A stretch of DNA of 64,000 nucleotides from Bacteroidales bacterium UBA6397 (GCA_002439875.1 DJQB01000025.1:1-64000); one strand, 5' to 3'; counted from the first letter of the stretch, positions 1 through 8,484 are shown. The notes: a model not told the origin generated them from the sequence alone. A program made the numbers and translations.

Positions 1-437
1 CGAATACTTCTTTGATTGAAATTGAAAATAATACTTATAAAGATGATTCTATTGAAGCCATAGTGGGATTACGCGGAAGTACTAATGCTCAAGGTAAGTT
101 GGAATCACCATTTCTATCCAAGGGATGTAAAAAGTTACAGATTCAGTATGGATACCACACGATGCCGAAATCTATGTCTAAAGGCATATCTATTAATGTA
201 ATAGTCGCTAACAAAGCTGGAACTGAATTATATAATGGCAACATCACTGTCGATTATGGTGACGGAACCGCATTTGCTAATTTAAGAAATAAAAAGCAGA
301 CTTGGGAAATAAATGATCTTAACATTGACGGTGATTTTAAGATAACAATCAAGAATAATTCTCCATCAAACAAAACCTCTTTTGCTTTTGATCTATTTGA
401 CATTTTATCAATATCTTGGATTCCTTATTCAAACTAA
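1..437 (+). CDS. C-terminal part of a secreted or surface protein (5' end outside window)
   Basis: The reading frame is open from the left edge to a TAA at 435-437, so only about the last 144 residues are present. A TTG at position 12 is probably not the real start because the frame runs on upstream. The visible part is beta-strand rich, with alternating hydrophobic residues, many Asn, Lys and Thr, and ends in WIPYSN. It looks like a C-terminal ligand-binding or sandwich module of a Bacteroidetes surface lipoprotein. It lies 12 bases before the GH18 gene and is probably co-transcribed with it, which suggests a carbohydrate-binding partner of that enzyme. Seen: open frame and composition. Inferred: role. 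I do not recognise a named family. Confidence 0.6.
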   Translation, partial: NTSLIEIENNTYKDDSIEAIVGLRGSTNAQGKLESPFLSKGCKKLQIQYGYHTMPKSMSKGISINVIVANKAGTELYNGNITVDYGDGTAFANLRNKKQTWEINDLNIDGDFKITIKNNSPSNKTSFAFDLFDILSISWIPYSN

Positions 438-449
438 ATTATTAAAATT

Positions 450-1445
450 ATGACAAAGTTATTTAAGGCCGCTGCACTTTACTTAGCTATCTTCGGAACT
501 CTTTCATGCAATGAAATCGAGCAGCCACAAGTTCAGGAAAATCAGCCTGAAAAGTCTAACGTTACGACTAGATCATCCAGTCAGAAAACCCCAAAAATTG
601 CAGTGTACGTTGAGACAAATGATGTCAACCCTCTCAATGCAGGAGACTACACAATGTCTGACGGTACAGCATTCGTTGACATCGTAGAATTGTTCGCTTC
701 CAACATCCACAAGGATGGCAACGGTGACCCGACCCTGTACCTCAATGACAAGCTCACCAACGTCCTTGAGAATGGAGGTGCGGCCACTTACGTAGCTCCT
801 CTTCAGGCAAAAGGCATCAAGGTTCTCCTCACGGTTCTTGGTGACTGGCAGGGAATAGGCGTGGCGAATATGACCGACGCGCAAAGCACAAAGTTCGCCA
901 CCATCCTTGCCTATGCTGTCAACAAGTACGGTCTTGACGGAATCGGTTTCGATGATGAGTACGCCAGCTACAGCGGTTCGCTCGTGTCCAACTCTTATGC
1001 CCAGATCATCAAGAAACTTCACGCCCTGATGCCGTCTGACAAACTCATCACCGTTTTCGATTGGGGTAACACAGATCAGATTGATGCCGAGGCCTCAGCC
1101 TGCATTGACTATGCTTATCACGGATATTTCGGAAGCTACTACACATCAAGTGACATTACCGGAATGACCACGGATAAATGGTCACCTGTTTCTTTTAACC
1201 TTGGTAATTATAATTCAACATACGATGCGCAATCTTATGCCGAACAAGCATTAGAAAATGGATATGGTGCAATGATGTGCTTCAATCTCCGTACACGCAG
1301 TGACAATGATCCCCTATCCCTATTTCAGGCTCTCTCTAATGGCGCATATTTCGAGGATGTTATTACCTGCTCAAACGGAAACAGAGCCAGAACAGCTGGT
1401 TCAGTGTCATCAGGTTACACCATCACCTACGAGATGGCTCAATAA
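450..1445 (+). CDS. GH18 endo-beta-N-acetylglucosaminidase lipoprotein
   Basis: 331 residues. The N terminus is a lipoprotein signal with a lipobox ending at Cys20 (GTLSC), followed by a polar linker to about residue 48. The rest is a single TIM-barrel domain of glycoside hydrolase family 18. The catalytic motif is at residues 163-170 (DGIGFDDE); Glu170 is the expected acid/base and Asp168 the residue that assists the substrate N-acetyl group. Family knowledge: single-domain Bacteroidetes GH18 lipoproteins of this size are typically EndoF/EndoH-like enzymes that cut the chitobiose core of N-glycans. The usual DxxDxDxE has Gly at the second variable position, as in some endoglycosidases. It follows a partial surface-protein gene and is followed by a hairpin at 1553-1592. 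Exact substrate (high-mannose or complex glycan) cannot be read from sequence. Confidence 0.88.
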   Translation: MTKLFKAAALYLAIFGTLSCNEIEQPQVQENQPEKSNVTTRSSSQKTPKIAVYVETNDVNPLNAGDYTMSDGTAFVDIVELFASNIHKDGNGDPTLYLNDKLTNVLENGGAATYVAPLQAKGIKVLLTVLGDWQGIGVANMTDAQSTKFATILAYAVNKYGLDGIGFDDEYASYSGSLVSNSYAQIIKKLHALMPSDKLITVFDWGNTDQIDAEASACIDYAYHGYFGSYYTSSDITGMTTDKWSPVSFNLGNYNSTYDAQSYAEQALENGYGAMMCFNLRTRSDNDPLSLFQALSNGAYFEDVITCSNGNRARTAGSVSSGYTITYEMAQ

Positions 1446-1776
1446 TCCGGGACAGGTTTGAATGATGATGGAGGAGGGCAGCAGCAGATCCCTGCCCCAG
1501 CCTCCGTCTCACGGGAAGATATGACCCTTTCATATTCCATCCCAACCCACACATCACCACGGCACAATGCACCCATTGCCCGTGGTGATTTTCATTATGC
1601 CACACAGTTCCAATTCTCCCCATCCTGGCGTTCTCCGGTGACAAAATCCCACCAAAACGCCTCCCAAGAGGAACAAACGCCCCTCTGCAGCATCATTTTA
1701 ATCCAAAATCGTCTCCCTTCAGCCCCTTGGTGGCATAGGATAGAACTCCTTCAGCCCGTCTCTTAGAAGCTGAATA
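1446..1776. other. Gene-free stretch after the GH18 gene
   Basis: About 330 bases with no convincing gene. Short open frames here have low-complexity, unconvincing translations. The only clear structure is the hairpin at 1553-1592. Confidence 0.6.
1553..1592 (+). terminator. Hairpin with T tract, probable terminator of the GH18 gene
   Basis: ATCACCACGG at 1553-1562 pairs perfectly with CCGTGGTGAT at 1580-1589; the inner AATG/CATT pairs extend the stem. TTTT follows at 1589-1592. It sits about 110 bases after the GH18 stop, so it could end that transcript. Confidence 0.5.
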
Positions 1777-2049
1777 TCACCCGAATAGTTCTGAATGACT
1801 TCCAAGACGAACCAACTTGATGGTTTGTTCCGCCTAATCAACCCATATCAGCAGGAAATCGCTCTCTATATGACATTCAAACGCTCCTTTGTAGTTACCT
1901 GTCAAAGGGTGTGGTTTGTATTCATCAGGCACTTTTCCTGTCTCAAAAAGATGAGAAAGGACACCTTGCAATGCCAACAGTTTCTTCTTATTGTTCGAAT
2001 ATTTCTTGTAGTCTTTCTTGAACTGTGTTGTTTGGACAAATTTCCACAT
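1777..2049 (-). pseudogene. yafQ: YafQ-family mRNA-interferase toxin with an in-frame stop
   Basis: Reading from an ATG at 2049, the protein matches YafQ/RelE-superfamily toxins: MWKFVQTTQFKKDYKK, then PHPLTGNYKG, ECHIESDFLLIWVD. A TAG at 1834-1836 stops it after 71 residues. The same frame continues past the stop with AEQTIKLVRLGSHSELFG and ends at a TGA at 1777-1779, which is exactly the C-terminal end expected of YafQ. The truncated form keeps the family's first catalytic His and the His/Asp pair but loses the last conserved His (in GSHSELF), which is needed for ribonuclease activity in E. coli YafQ. It starts one base after the antitoxin stop codon. Alternative: stop readthrough, which I consider unlikely. 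Confidence 0.85.
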
Positions 2050-2050
2050 A

Positions 2051-2308
2051 CTACAGTGACGCTACATATTTCTTGAACGCCTCGAAGTCAAACTCATCGA
2101 GACTTTTGTTCCCTGCAGCTTCCTTCAAAGCCGCCTGCGTGGTCTCATTAGGTTCATTATAGGCTACAGACATCAGAACATTCTCGACATAATTATTGAG
2201 ACTGCGGTTGTCTTTTCTTGCCAAAACCTTCAGACGAGCCAGCAAATCAGCATTCAGTCTGAATGCGGTCGCTTTTTTGACGTTCTCTCGTGTTGCTATT
2301 GTTCCCAT
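2051..2308 (-). CDS. Ribbon-helix-helix antitoxin partner of YafQ
   Basis: 85 residues from the ATG at 2306-2308; a longer frame from 2413 is rejected because it would run through the operator-like palindrome at 2330-2350. The N-terminal half (KKATAFRLNADLLARLKVLA, then RSLNNYVENVL) has the short beta-strand and two helices of an Arc/MetJ-type DNA-binding domain. The C-terminal half (FDFEAFKKYVASL) is the acidic tail that in such pairs wraps the toxin. It is directly upstream of the toxin remnant in the usual antitoxin-first order. The antitoxin itself appears intact, so it may persist as an orphan regulator after toxin inactivation. Confidence 0.78.
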   Translation of the reverse strand: MGTIATRENVKKATAFRLNADLLARLKVLARKDNRSLNNYVENVLMSVAYNEPNETTQAALKEAAGNKSLDEFDFEAFKKYVASL

Positions 2309-2329
2309 AGTGCAATATTTGTTAGCAAA

Positions 2330-2350
2330 TGTATTACATTTTGTAATACA
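2330..2350. promoter_or_regulatory. Palindromic operator upstream of the toxin-antitoxin pair
   Basis: TGTATTACA, three bases, TGTAATACA: a perfect 9-base inverted repeat centred 32 bases before the antitoxin ATG. Its position suits autorepression by the ribbon-helix-helix antitoxin. Confidence 0.6.
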
Positions 2351-2477
2351 AAGCAAATCTATTTGATTTGCGCTACGAGAAAGATACCAGTACCAGAAGA
2401 TGTCGTGCAGCACAGAACCGGTCGAGAACGAAAAAATCTATGGCTGAGAGCCTCGTCAAGGAGCGTTGATGGTAAAG

Positions 2478-4313
2478 TCAAACAGAAAGTTCCAGCCAGC
2501 GGGTTTCCTTGGTGTCAAGGAGATCGGAAACCTCAGCGAAACGGGTGGTAACTTTCTGTAGTTCAGCAGGGTCGGTCAAGCCTCCGTTCATCTTGGACTC
2601 CAGGTCGGACTTCTCGGCGGTCAGGGATTCGATGTCTTTCTCAAGCTGCTCAAGCTCTCGCTGCTCCTTGTAACTCAACTTGCGCGGAGCATCGGGGCGG
2701 GAGGTTTTGGCAGACACCTGTCCAGAAACGGGAACAGAAACGGAGTCAGAAAGCGAGGCGGATGAAGAAGCCTTGGCCGCGCGGTCTTCCTCACGGGCCT
2801 TGCTGCGTTTCTCCGCCTCGTAGTCCTTGATGAACTCACGGTACTGGCTGTAGCTGCCGATGAAGTCCTTGACCTCACCGCCTCCGCAGAACACGAACAG
2901 GTGATCGACCAGACGGTCCAGAAAATGGCGGTCGTGGGAAACCAGAATCAACGTGCCTTTGAACTCCTTCAGGTACTCTTCAAGAATATTGATGGTCACG
3001 ATGTCCAGATCGTTGGTCGGCTCGTCCATGATCAGCAGGTTCGGCTGCTTCATAAGGATGGTCAGCAGGTAAAGACGACGTTTCTCTCCACCGGAAAGTT
3101 TGCTGATCCGGTTGTTCAGCATGTCGTGCGGAAAAAGGAACTGGCTCAAAAGATGTGTGTCGTTCACTGTCTCCAGAACGGTCTGGTTCTCATCGAACTG
3201 CATTCCACTCTGGCGGTAGTAGCCGATTTTGAGCGACTCTCCCCTCTCGATCACTCCAGTCATCGTGCCGGGATCCGAAGGATCCATATTCCCGATCAGA
3301 AGATTGATGAAAGTTGTCTTGCCGACACCGTTCTTCCCCACGATGCCGACCTTTTCGTAGCGCTGGAAATTGTAGGTAAAATGGCTCAGGTAGCAGTCAC
3401 CTCCATAGTAGAAGCTGACATCCTTGCAGTTGATGATCTTGGTTCCAAGCCTTGAAGCCGGCCCCATCCCGGCAAGGCTGACATTGCTGGTCCGGTAAAC
3501 CTGCCCGGCCCTGTCCTTCAGCTCATAAAAAGCGTTCTTGCGGTACTTCGCCTTGCCGGTCCTGGCGCACGGACTCGCGTGCATCCATTCCAGTTCACGG
3601 CGCAGAATGTTTTTGATCCTGTCGGTCTCGGCGTTGTAGTTCTCGATGCGTTCCTGCCTCTTTTCCAGATAGTTCTGATAGTTACCTTTATAAATATACA
3701 CGGCGCCGTGGTCCATCTCCATCACCGTGTTCGCCACGGAATCAAGGAAATAGCGGTCGTGGGTCACCATCAGAAGGGTGCAGCGGGCGTGGGACAGATA
3801 GTTCTCCAGAAACTCGATGCCGTCGATGTCCAGATGGTTCGTCGGCTCGTCCATCACGAAGAAGTCAGCCTCGCTGGCGAGCATCACGATGATGGCGGCG
3901 CGCTTGACCTCACCGCCGGAAAGCACCTTCATCTTACGGTCATATTCAGACATCCCGAAAGAGGTCAGCAGACGGCGGACCCGCTGCTCATATTCAGCAA
4001 GATGCTCCGGATCAAGATTTTTCGTCCACTGCTTGCTGTCCCGCATGATCTGATCCCACACGGTGGATTCTGGGTCATATTCATACTCCTGCTCAAGGAA
4101 GGCGATGCGGATGTCCTTGAGGAATATGATCTTACCGCCCGAATCAGAGCTGTCCTTGCCGGCGAGGATGCGCAGGAGACTGGTCTTGCCGGTGCCGTTC
4201 GGGGCGATGATGGCGATCTTGTCGCCCTCGTTTATGTTGAAGCCGATGTGCTCGAACAGCACTTTCGGGCCGTAGGATTTGGAGATGTTCTCTATCTGAA
4301 GGTAACTTGGCAT
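2478..4313 (-). CDS. ABC-F family ATPase (Uup-like)
   Basis: 611 residues from the ATG at 4311-4313 (a TTG two codons earlier is less likely). Two ABC domains lie in tandem without membrane segments. The first has Walker A APNGTGKTS, signature LSGGEVKRA and Walker B FFVMDEPTNHLD; the second has GKNGVGKTT, LSGGEKRRL and LLIMDEPTNDLD. A charged, Glu/Lys-rich C-terminal extension of about 80 residues predicts a coiled coil, as in Uup. Family role: ribosome-associated ATPases that ease translation; Uup is also linked to replication-associated structures. Not a transporter. No antibiotic-resistance ABC-F signature can be confirmed by eye. It stands alone, read away from the GH3 remnant. Confidence 0.88.
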   Translation of the reverse strand: MPSYLQIENISKSYGPKVLFEHIGFNINEGDKIAIIAPNGTGKTSLLRILAGKDSSDSGGKIIFLKDIRIAFLEQEYEYDPESTVWDQIMRDSKQWTKNLDPEHLAEYEQRVRRLLTSFGMSEYDRKMKVLSGGEVKRAAIIVMLASEADFFVMDEPTNHLDIDGIEFLENYLSHARCTLLMVTHDRYFLDSVANTVMEMDHGAVYIYKGNYQNYLEKRQERIENYNAETDRIKNILRRELEWMHASPCARTGKAKYRKNAFYELKDRAGQVYRTSNVSLAGMGPASRLGTKIINCKDVSFYYGGDCYLSHFTYNFQRYEKVGIVGKNGVGKTTFINLLIGNMDPSDPGTMTGVIERGESLKIGYYRQSGMQFDENQTVLETVNDTHLLSQFLFPHDMLNNRISKLSGGEKRRLYLLTILMKQPNLLIMDEPTNDLDIVTINILEEYLKEFKGTLILVSHDRHFLDRLVDHLFVFCGGGEVKDFIGSYSQYREFIKDYEAEKRSKAREEDRAAKASSSASLSDSVSVPVSGQVSAKTSRPDAPRKLSYKEQRELEQLEKDIESLTAEKSDLESKMNGGLTDPAELQKVTTRFAEVSDLLDTKETRWLELSV

Positions 4314-4465
4314 AGTCAAATATATTCAGAGAACAAAAATAACCATTTGTTGAAGAAATCTCTTAATTTTGTCTGGCATACCTGCGGATTTGACGCAGTT
4401 TTCGTTTTCACCTCAAAGGACAAGGCCACTTTTAAGACGCTACTGTATATGGAGGAATCTCATAT

Positions 4466-5432
4466 TATTCAAGAATAAGAAGAAGGCTTTTTCAATCTTC
4501 GCATTGGTCTGCATCGGCATAGCGACTGATGCGCAAAAGATTAAAAAGAATGCAAAGAGAGGGTCGCCGAACTTGTCGGAAAAATGACCCTTCAGGAGAA
4601 AATCGACTATATCTCAGGCTACACGGACGGATTCCACCTCCGTCCTATCAAGCGGCACGGCATCCCTGAGATCCGGCTCGCCGACGGTCCCAAAGGCGTC
4701 CAGTCGCAAGGCGTTATGGCGACCGTGAAGCACTTTGCGCTCAACAATCAGGAATATGACCGCCACCACACCGGCTCGGACGCTGACGAAAGGACGATGA
4801 ACGAGATCTATTTCCCGACTTTCATGGCTGCGGTGACCGAGGCCAAGGTAGGCACAACCTTGTGAACAATGTCCACTCAGCCGAGAATCAGTTCTCCCGT
4901 GAGACGGCCTACCAGATGGCGTGCGAGTCAGCGGTAATACTCAAAAATTACGGTGTTCTTTCACTCAAAGGCGGCAGACGGGACAAGATCATGACCCTCG
5001 GTCCGAATGCGGACAGGATTCCTTGCGGAGGCGGAAGCGGAAAAGTTGACCCTCTCTTCTCAATCTCACTGTACGAGGGTTTGTCCTCATTTGGAAAGAA
5101 ATGGCCTGTCACATTGCTGAAGCCTTTCAAGGGTCTGGACTACAACACCTCAGAGAATGTCAAGGCGCTCAAAGAGACCTCAACCGTCATCGTGTCAGAC
5201 GGATTCGGCACCAAGACCGAAAAGGAGAACCACGACAGGACATTCACCCTTCCGGAAGGGCAGGGCGAGATGATAAGGTTCGCGGCTTCGCTGAATCCTA
5301 ACGTGATCGTGGTTGTCTATGCAGGCGAAAGATTCGATATGGCAAAGTGGAAGGACAGCGTTATGGGAATCATCCTCGGATGGTATCCTGGACAGGAAGG
5401 CGGACTCGTACTGGCAAGGATGATGGCTGTGA
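4466..5432 (+). pseudogene. Decayed GH3 beta-glucosidase-type hydrolase
   Basis: Fragments of one GH3 enzyme lie in order. A signal peptide (KKKAFSIFALVCIGIATDAQ, no ATG in frame) is in one frame at about 4466-4540. The frame then shifts to RVAELVGKMTLQEKIDYISG and HGIPEIRLADGPKGVQ. An in-frame deletion joins this to GVMATVKHFALNNQEYDR. The frame ends at a TGA (4863-4865) after VGTTL, and resumes as NNVHSAENQF joined abnormally to ETAYQMACESAVILKNYG. The second GH3 domain follows (LPEGQGEMIRFAASLNPN, GWYPGQEGG) until about 5432, where similarity stops. At least two frame breaks, two internal deletions and loss of the C terminus make it non-functional. The stretch containing the nucleophile Asp is missing. 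It abuts the UxaC remnant. Confidence 0.85.
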
Positions 5433-5451
5433 GGCCATTCCGAACGTCGCA

Positions 5452-5727
5452 AGACCGGCCAAGGAACTCAAAGGCTATTCCTGAGATGTCGCGGACCATC
5501 CGGGCGACAGTGTCCATCTCGGAGGCAGGGATCTTGCCGGGCTCGACATCGGTGCCGATGATGTCGCAGAGGATGCGGCGGGAATACTCGTGGCGAGGGT
5601 AGCTGATGAAGCTGCGGGAGTCTGTCAGCATACCGACGAAACGGCTCAGAAGACCGAGGGAGGACAGTGCGTCCATCTGTCGGGACATTCCGTTCTTCTG
5701 ATTGATGATCCGCCAGCCGCGCCCTAA
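5452..5727 (-). pseudogene. uxaC: C-terminal remnant of glucuronate isomerase (UxaC)
   Basis: On the minus strand, about 90 residues match the end of UxaC: INQKNGMSRQMDALSSLGLL, then the near-invariant RFVGMLTDSRSF, SYPRHEYSRRILCDIIG and a decayed tail. Normal UxaC is about 470 residues, so roughly four fifths is missing. Upstream of about 5727 the open frame no longer resembles the family, and downstream it reads straight into the antisense of the GH3 remnant. The fragment therefore has no proper start and no proper end. UxaC converts D-glucuronate to D-fructuronate; its decay beside GH3 suggests loss of a plant-polysaccharide utilisation block. Confidence 0.82.
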
Positions 5728-5780
5728 CGATTTCCGTACGAAATTAACAAGCGGAGCGGACAATGGCAAATAATAAAAGT

Positions 5781-5795
5781 CTGACATTATGTCAG
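5781..5795. promoter_or_regulatory. Palindrome upstream of grpE-dnaJ
   Basis: CTGACAT, one base, ATGTCAG: a perfect 7-base inverted repeat about 28 bases before the grpE -7 box. It may be a regulator site; no known heat-shock operator (CIRCE) matches. Confidence 0.3.
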
Positions 5796-5822
5796 CGATA
5801 CTTTAATTGGCAGATAATTTGA

Positions 5823-5830
5823 TATCTTTG
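5823..5830 (+). promoter_or_regulatory. -7 box for grpE-dnaJ
   Basis: TATCTTTG fits the Bacteroidetes TAnnTTTG consensus, about 68 bases before the grpE ATG. The -33 element is poor (TTT at 5802-5804). Confidence 0.5.
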
Positions 5831-5897
5831 AATTCGCTTCGGATGTTGTATCGCCTTCATCCGAACATTATTGTTTGAAAACAAGGAGAATAAAGAT

Positions 5898-6518
5898 ATG
5901 AGCAAGAAGAACAAGGAAGTAAAAAATAAAGAGCAGGAAGAGCCTGGGAAGGCAGGTAAGACTGCCGGACAGGCAGAATGCAAGGCTGAGAATAAGAATG
6001 AAGACAAGGGTGGTTCTCCAGAGGTTGACGAGGAAGCAAAGAAAATCGAGGAGAAGCTTAACACTCTTCTGAAAGAGAACGAGGAGTTAAAGGCCAGCGT
6101 GGCCAAAGAGAAGGATGACTACATTCGTCTGATGGCCGATTTCGAGAACTTCCGCAGACATTCAGCGGAAGCGAAATTGGAATTGGTTTCCTCGGCGTCA
6201 GCCGACACCATCAAAGGATTGCTGCCGGTCTTGGACGACTGTGAGAGGGCGATGAAGATGCTTGAGACTTCGGCCGATGAGGTCGCCAAGGAAGGCACGG
6301 CGTTGATATTCAACAAACTGATGTCCTACTTGAAGAGCAAAGGACTTGAGGCCATCAAGGCCAAAGGCGAGAAATTCGACACTGACTTCCACGAGGCTGT
6401 GGCCCAGTTCCCGGTTCAGGAAGAGGACAAGAAAGGTCTGGTCTACGATGTCGTGCAGACCGGCTACACCCTCGGCGGAAAGGTCATACGCTACGCCAAA
6501 GTGGTTGTGGCGATATAG
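5898..6518 (+). CDS. grpE: GrpE nucleotide-exchange factor
   Basis: 206 residues. The ATG at 5898 is preceded by AAGGAG at 5883-5888, which decides against the TTG at 5871. Residues 1-50 are a highly charged, Lys/Glu-rich tail; residues about 50-95 form the long coiled coil (EEAKKIEEKLNTLLKENEEL); the C-terminal beta domain carries the family pattern (GYTLGGKVIRYAKVVV). It exchanges ADP for ATP on DnaK in the cytoplasm. It is followed after 14 bases by dnaJ in one operon. DnaK is not in the window. The promoter region holds a TAnnTTTG box and a palindrome that may mediate stress control. Confidence 0.96.
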   Translation: MSKKNKEVKNKEQEEPGKAGKTAGQAECKAENKNEDKGGSPEVDEEAKKIEEKLNTLLKENEELKASVAKEKDDYIRLMADFENFRRHSAEAKLELVSSASADTIKGLLPVLDDCERAMKMLETSADEVAKEGTALIFNKLMSYLKSKGLEAIKAKGEKFDTDFHEAVAQFPVQEEDKKGLVYDVVQTGYTLGGKVIRYAKVVVAI

Positions 6519-6532
6519 GAGATTAAGTGAAT

Positions 6533-7732
6533 ATGGCAGAGAAAAGAGATTATTATGAGGTGTTGGGGGTCGCAAAGACCGCCACACCCGATGACATAAA
6601 GAAAGCCTACAGGACAGCCGCGATGAAATGGCATCCTGACAGATGGGTGGACGGTACTGATGCGGAGAAAAAGACCGCCGAGGAGAAATTCAAGGAAGCC
6701 TCAGAGGCGTATTCGGTGTTGAGTGACCCTGACAAAAAGGCTAAATATGACCAGTACGGATTCGCCGGAGTTGAAGGTCAGCCGGGACCGGACTTCAGCG
6801 GAGGGTTCGGAAACCTGAACGACATCCTGAACGACCTCTTCGGAGGTGGATTCAGCGGATTCAGCGGCGGCGGATTCTCCGGGTTCGGAGGTTTCGGAGG
6901 CGGTCATGGCAGAGCAGGCCAGCAACAACAGAGGGTGGCAAAAGGCCGTGACATCCGCACAAGGGTTCGTCTGACCCTAGAGGAGATCGCCACAGGAGTA
7001 GAGAAGGAGATAACTCTGGAGCGCAACAGGCCTTGCCCAGACTGCGGGGGGCGGGGAACCAAAAACGCGTCCGATGTCAAGACTTGCCCGACATGTAACG
7101 GAACAGGCCAGACACAGCGTGTCGTGAACTCAATGTTCGGACGGACAGTCACATACTCGACTTGTCCACAGTGCGGTGGTGAAGGTAAAGTAATCAGCAA
7201 TCCTTGCCGCACTTGCGGTGGCACAGGTCTAGTTCGCAGACGCGAGACTGTAAAAGTAAGGATTCCGGCCGGTGTCGAGGATGGCATGCAGTTGACAATC
7301 AAGGGTGAAGGACACTCCGCTCCACACGGAGGGGTCAACGGAGACCTTCTTGTTGTGATAGAAGAGATTCCACATCCAGCATTGAAGAGGGACGGCAAGA
7401 ACTTGTTCTACTCAACTGTCATCTCTGTGACAGACGCTATCCTCGGTGGGGAAATCACAGTCCCATGCCTTGACGGCACCTATAAAGTCAAAGTCGATCC
7501 AGGCACCCAGTCCGGCACCGTGATGAAACTACGCGGGAAAGGGCTGCCCGCTGTGAGCGGCTATGGAACTGGAACTGGAGACCTTTACGTGAAGATTCTG
7601 GTCTGGATTCCCAAAAAGCTCACTTCGGATGAGAAGAATGCCTTGGAGAACATGAGGGCGAGCCGTTCGTTCACTCCGGATCCTTCCCGTGATGACAAGG
7701 CCTTGTTCGACAAGATGAAGAACATCTTCTAA
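6533..7732 (+). CDS. dnaJ: DnaJ chaperone
   Basis: 399 residues from the ATG at 6533; a GTG two codons upstream is possible. The J domain (1-75) has the HPD motif in MKWHPDRW. A Gly/Phe-rich linker follows at about 80-125. Four CxxCxGxG zinc motifs are intact: CPDCGGRG, CPTCNGTG, CPQCGGEG, CRTCGGTG. The C-terminal substrate-binding domains run to the end. Full-length class A DnaJ, the co-chaperone that delivers unfolded protein to DnaK and stimulates its ATPase. Co-transcribed with grpE, 14 bases upstream. Confidence 0.97.
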   Translation: MAEKRDYYEVLGVAKTATPDDIKKAYRTAAMKWHPDRWVDGTDAEKKTAEEKFKEASEAYSVLSDPDKKAKYDQYGFAGVEGQPGPDFSGGFGNLNDILNDLFGGGFSGFSGGGFSGFGGFGGGHGRAGQQQQRVAKGRDIRTRVRLTLEEIATGVEKEITLERNRPCPDCGGRGTKNASDVKTCPTCNGTGQTQRVVNSMFGRTVTYSTCPQCGGEGKVISNPCRTCGGTGLVRRRETVKVRIPAGVEDGMQLTIKGEGHSAPHGGVNGDLLVVIEEIPHPALKRDGKNLFYSTVISVTDAILGGEITVPCLDGTYKVKVDPGTQSGTVMKLRGKGLPAVSGYGTGTGDLYVKILVWIPKKLTSDEKNALENMRASRSFTPDPSRDDKALFDKMKNIF

Positions 7733-7752
7733 TGGAAAATAAACTCAAAAAG

Positions 7753-7784
7753 TTTTGGATTAAAAGAAAATCTTCGTAAATTTG
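7753..7784 (+). promoter_or_regulatory. Promoter of rplS
   Basis: TTTTGG at 7753-7758 (-33) and TAAATTTG at 7777-7784 (-7), 18 bases apart, match the Bacteroidetes housekeeping consensus. The rplS ATG is 77 bases downstream, leaving a leader of about 70 bases. Confidence 0.72.
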
Positions 7785-7860
7785 CAGTCCGAAAAACAAG
7801 AGCAACCGCTTACGGGTCGTTATCAGATGTGCGTAATGTTGCCACAAAAATTATTGAGAG

Positions 7861-8241
7861 ATGGATTTGATTAAAGTTGTAGAAGAGGCTTTCGCTAACG
7901 AGAAAGTCGCTACGTATCCGAAATTCAAGGCCGGTGACACAGTCACCGTTACCTACAGAATCAAGGAAGGTGACAAGGATAGACTCCAGAAGTTCAGAGG
8001 TGTGGTTATCCAACTTAGAGGTGCCACCCCACAGACAAAGACTTTCACGGTCCGCAAGATTTCTGGAGGCATAGGAGTTGAGAGAATCTTCCCGCTTCAG
8101 TCACCATTCATTGACAGCATTGAACTGAACAAGGTCGGCAAAGTACGCAGGGCAAGAATCTTCTATCTGCGTCAACTTTCTGGTAAGAAGGCGAGAATCA
8201 AAGAGAAGAAGCTTGCGTTTGTAAAGGAAGAGGAAGCATAG
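7861..8241 (+). CDS. rplS: Ribosomal protein bL19
   Basis: 126 residues, the normal length plus a short charged tail. Diagnostic segments are [53 protein letters not shown] and [13 protein letters not shown]. bL19 sits at the 30S-50S interface. It has its own promoter (7753-7784), and the approximately 70-base leader could carry translational control. Two tRNA genes follow in the same direction and may be co-transcribed, up to the terminator at 8485-8518. Confidence 0.97.
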   Translation: MDLIKVVEEAFANEKVATYPKFKAGDTVTVTYRIKEGDKDRLQKFRGVVIQLRGATPQTKTFTVRKISGGIGVERIFPLQSPFIDSIELNKVGKVRRARIFYLRQLSGKKARIKEKKLAFVKEEEA

Positions 8242-8280
8242 TCCTTGTAGAGATAAGTCGGAGCAAGTCTCAGACAAAAG

Positions 8281-8354
8281 GGTCCCCTAGCTCAACTGAA
8301 TAGAGCATTTGACTACGGATCAAAAGGTTACAGGTTTGAATCCTGTGGGGATCA
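8281..8354 (+). tRNA. tRNA-Arg (anticodon ACG)
   Basis: A full cloverleaf is visible: acceptor GGTCCCC pairs with GGGGATC, D arm GCTC/GAGC, anticodon stem TTTGA/TCAAA around the loop CTACGGA (anticodon ACG), and T arm ACAGG/CCTGT. CCA is not encoded. It lies 39 bases after rplS. Confidence 0.95.
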
Positions 8355-8403
8355 CAAAGATGCGAGGCAATTGAACACAATCAATCGGTCTCGCATTTGT
8401 TTT

Positions 8404-8476
8404 GCGGAATTAGCTCAGTTGGTAGAGCGTTGGCTTCCCAAGCCGAAGGTCACGAGTTCGAGCCTCGCATTCCGCT
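8404..8476 (+). tRNA. tRNA-Gly (anticodon CCC)
   Basis: Acceptor GCGGAAT pairs with ATTCCGC, D arm GCTC/GAGC, anticodon stem TTGGC/GCCGA around TTCCCAA (anticodon CCC), T arm CGAG/CTCG. CCA is not encoded. It follows tRNA-Arg by 49 bases and precedes a strong terminator. Confidence 0.95.
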
Positions 8477-8484
8477 CAATGTAG

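Noticed and set aside
573..1022. Minus-strand open frame inside the GH18 gene
   Set aside because: The plus strand encodes a complete GH18 enzyme with its active site; this is a shadow frame.
1458..1766. Possible 102-residue protein after the GH18 gene
   Set aside because: Low-complexity translation, spans the hairpin at 1553-1592, and has no recognisable features.
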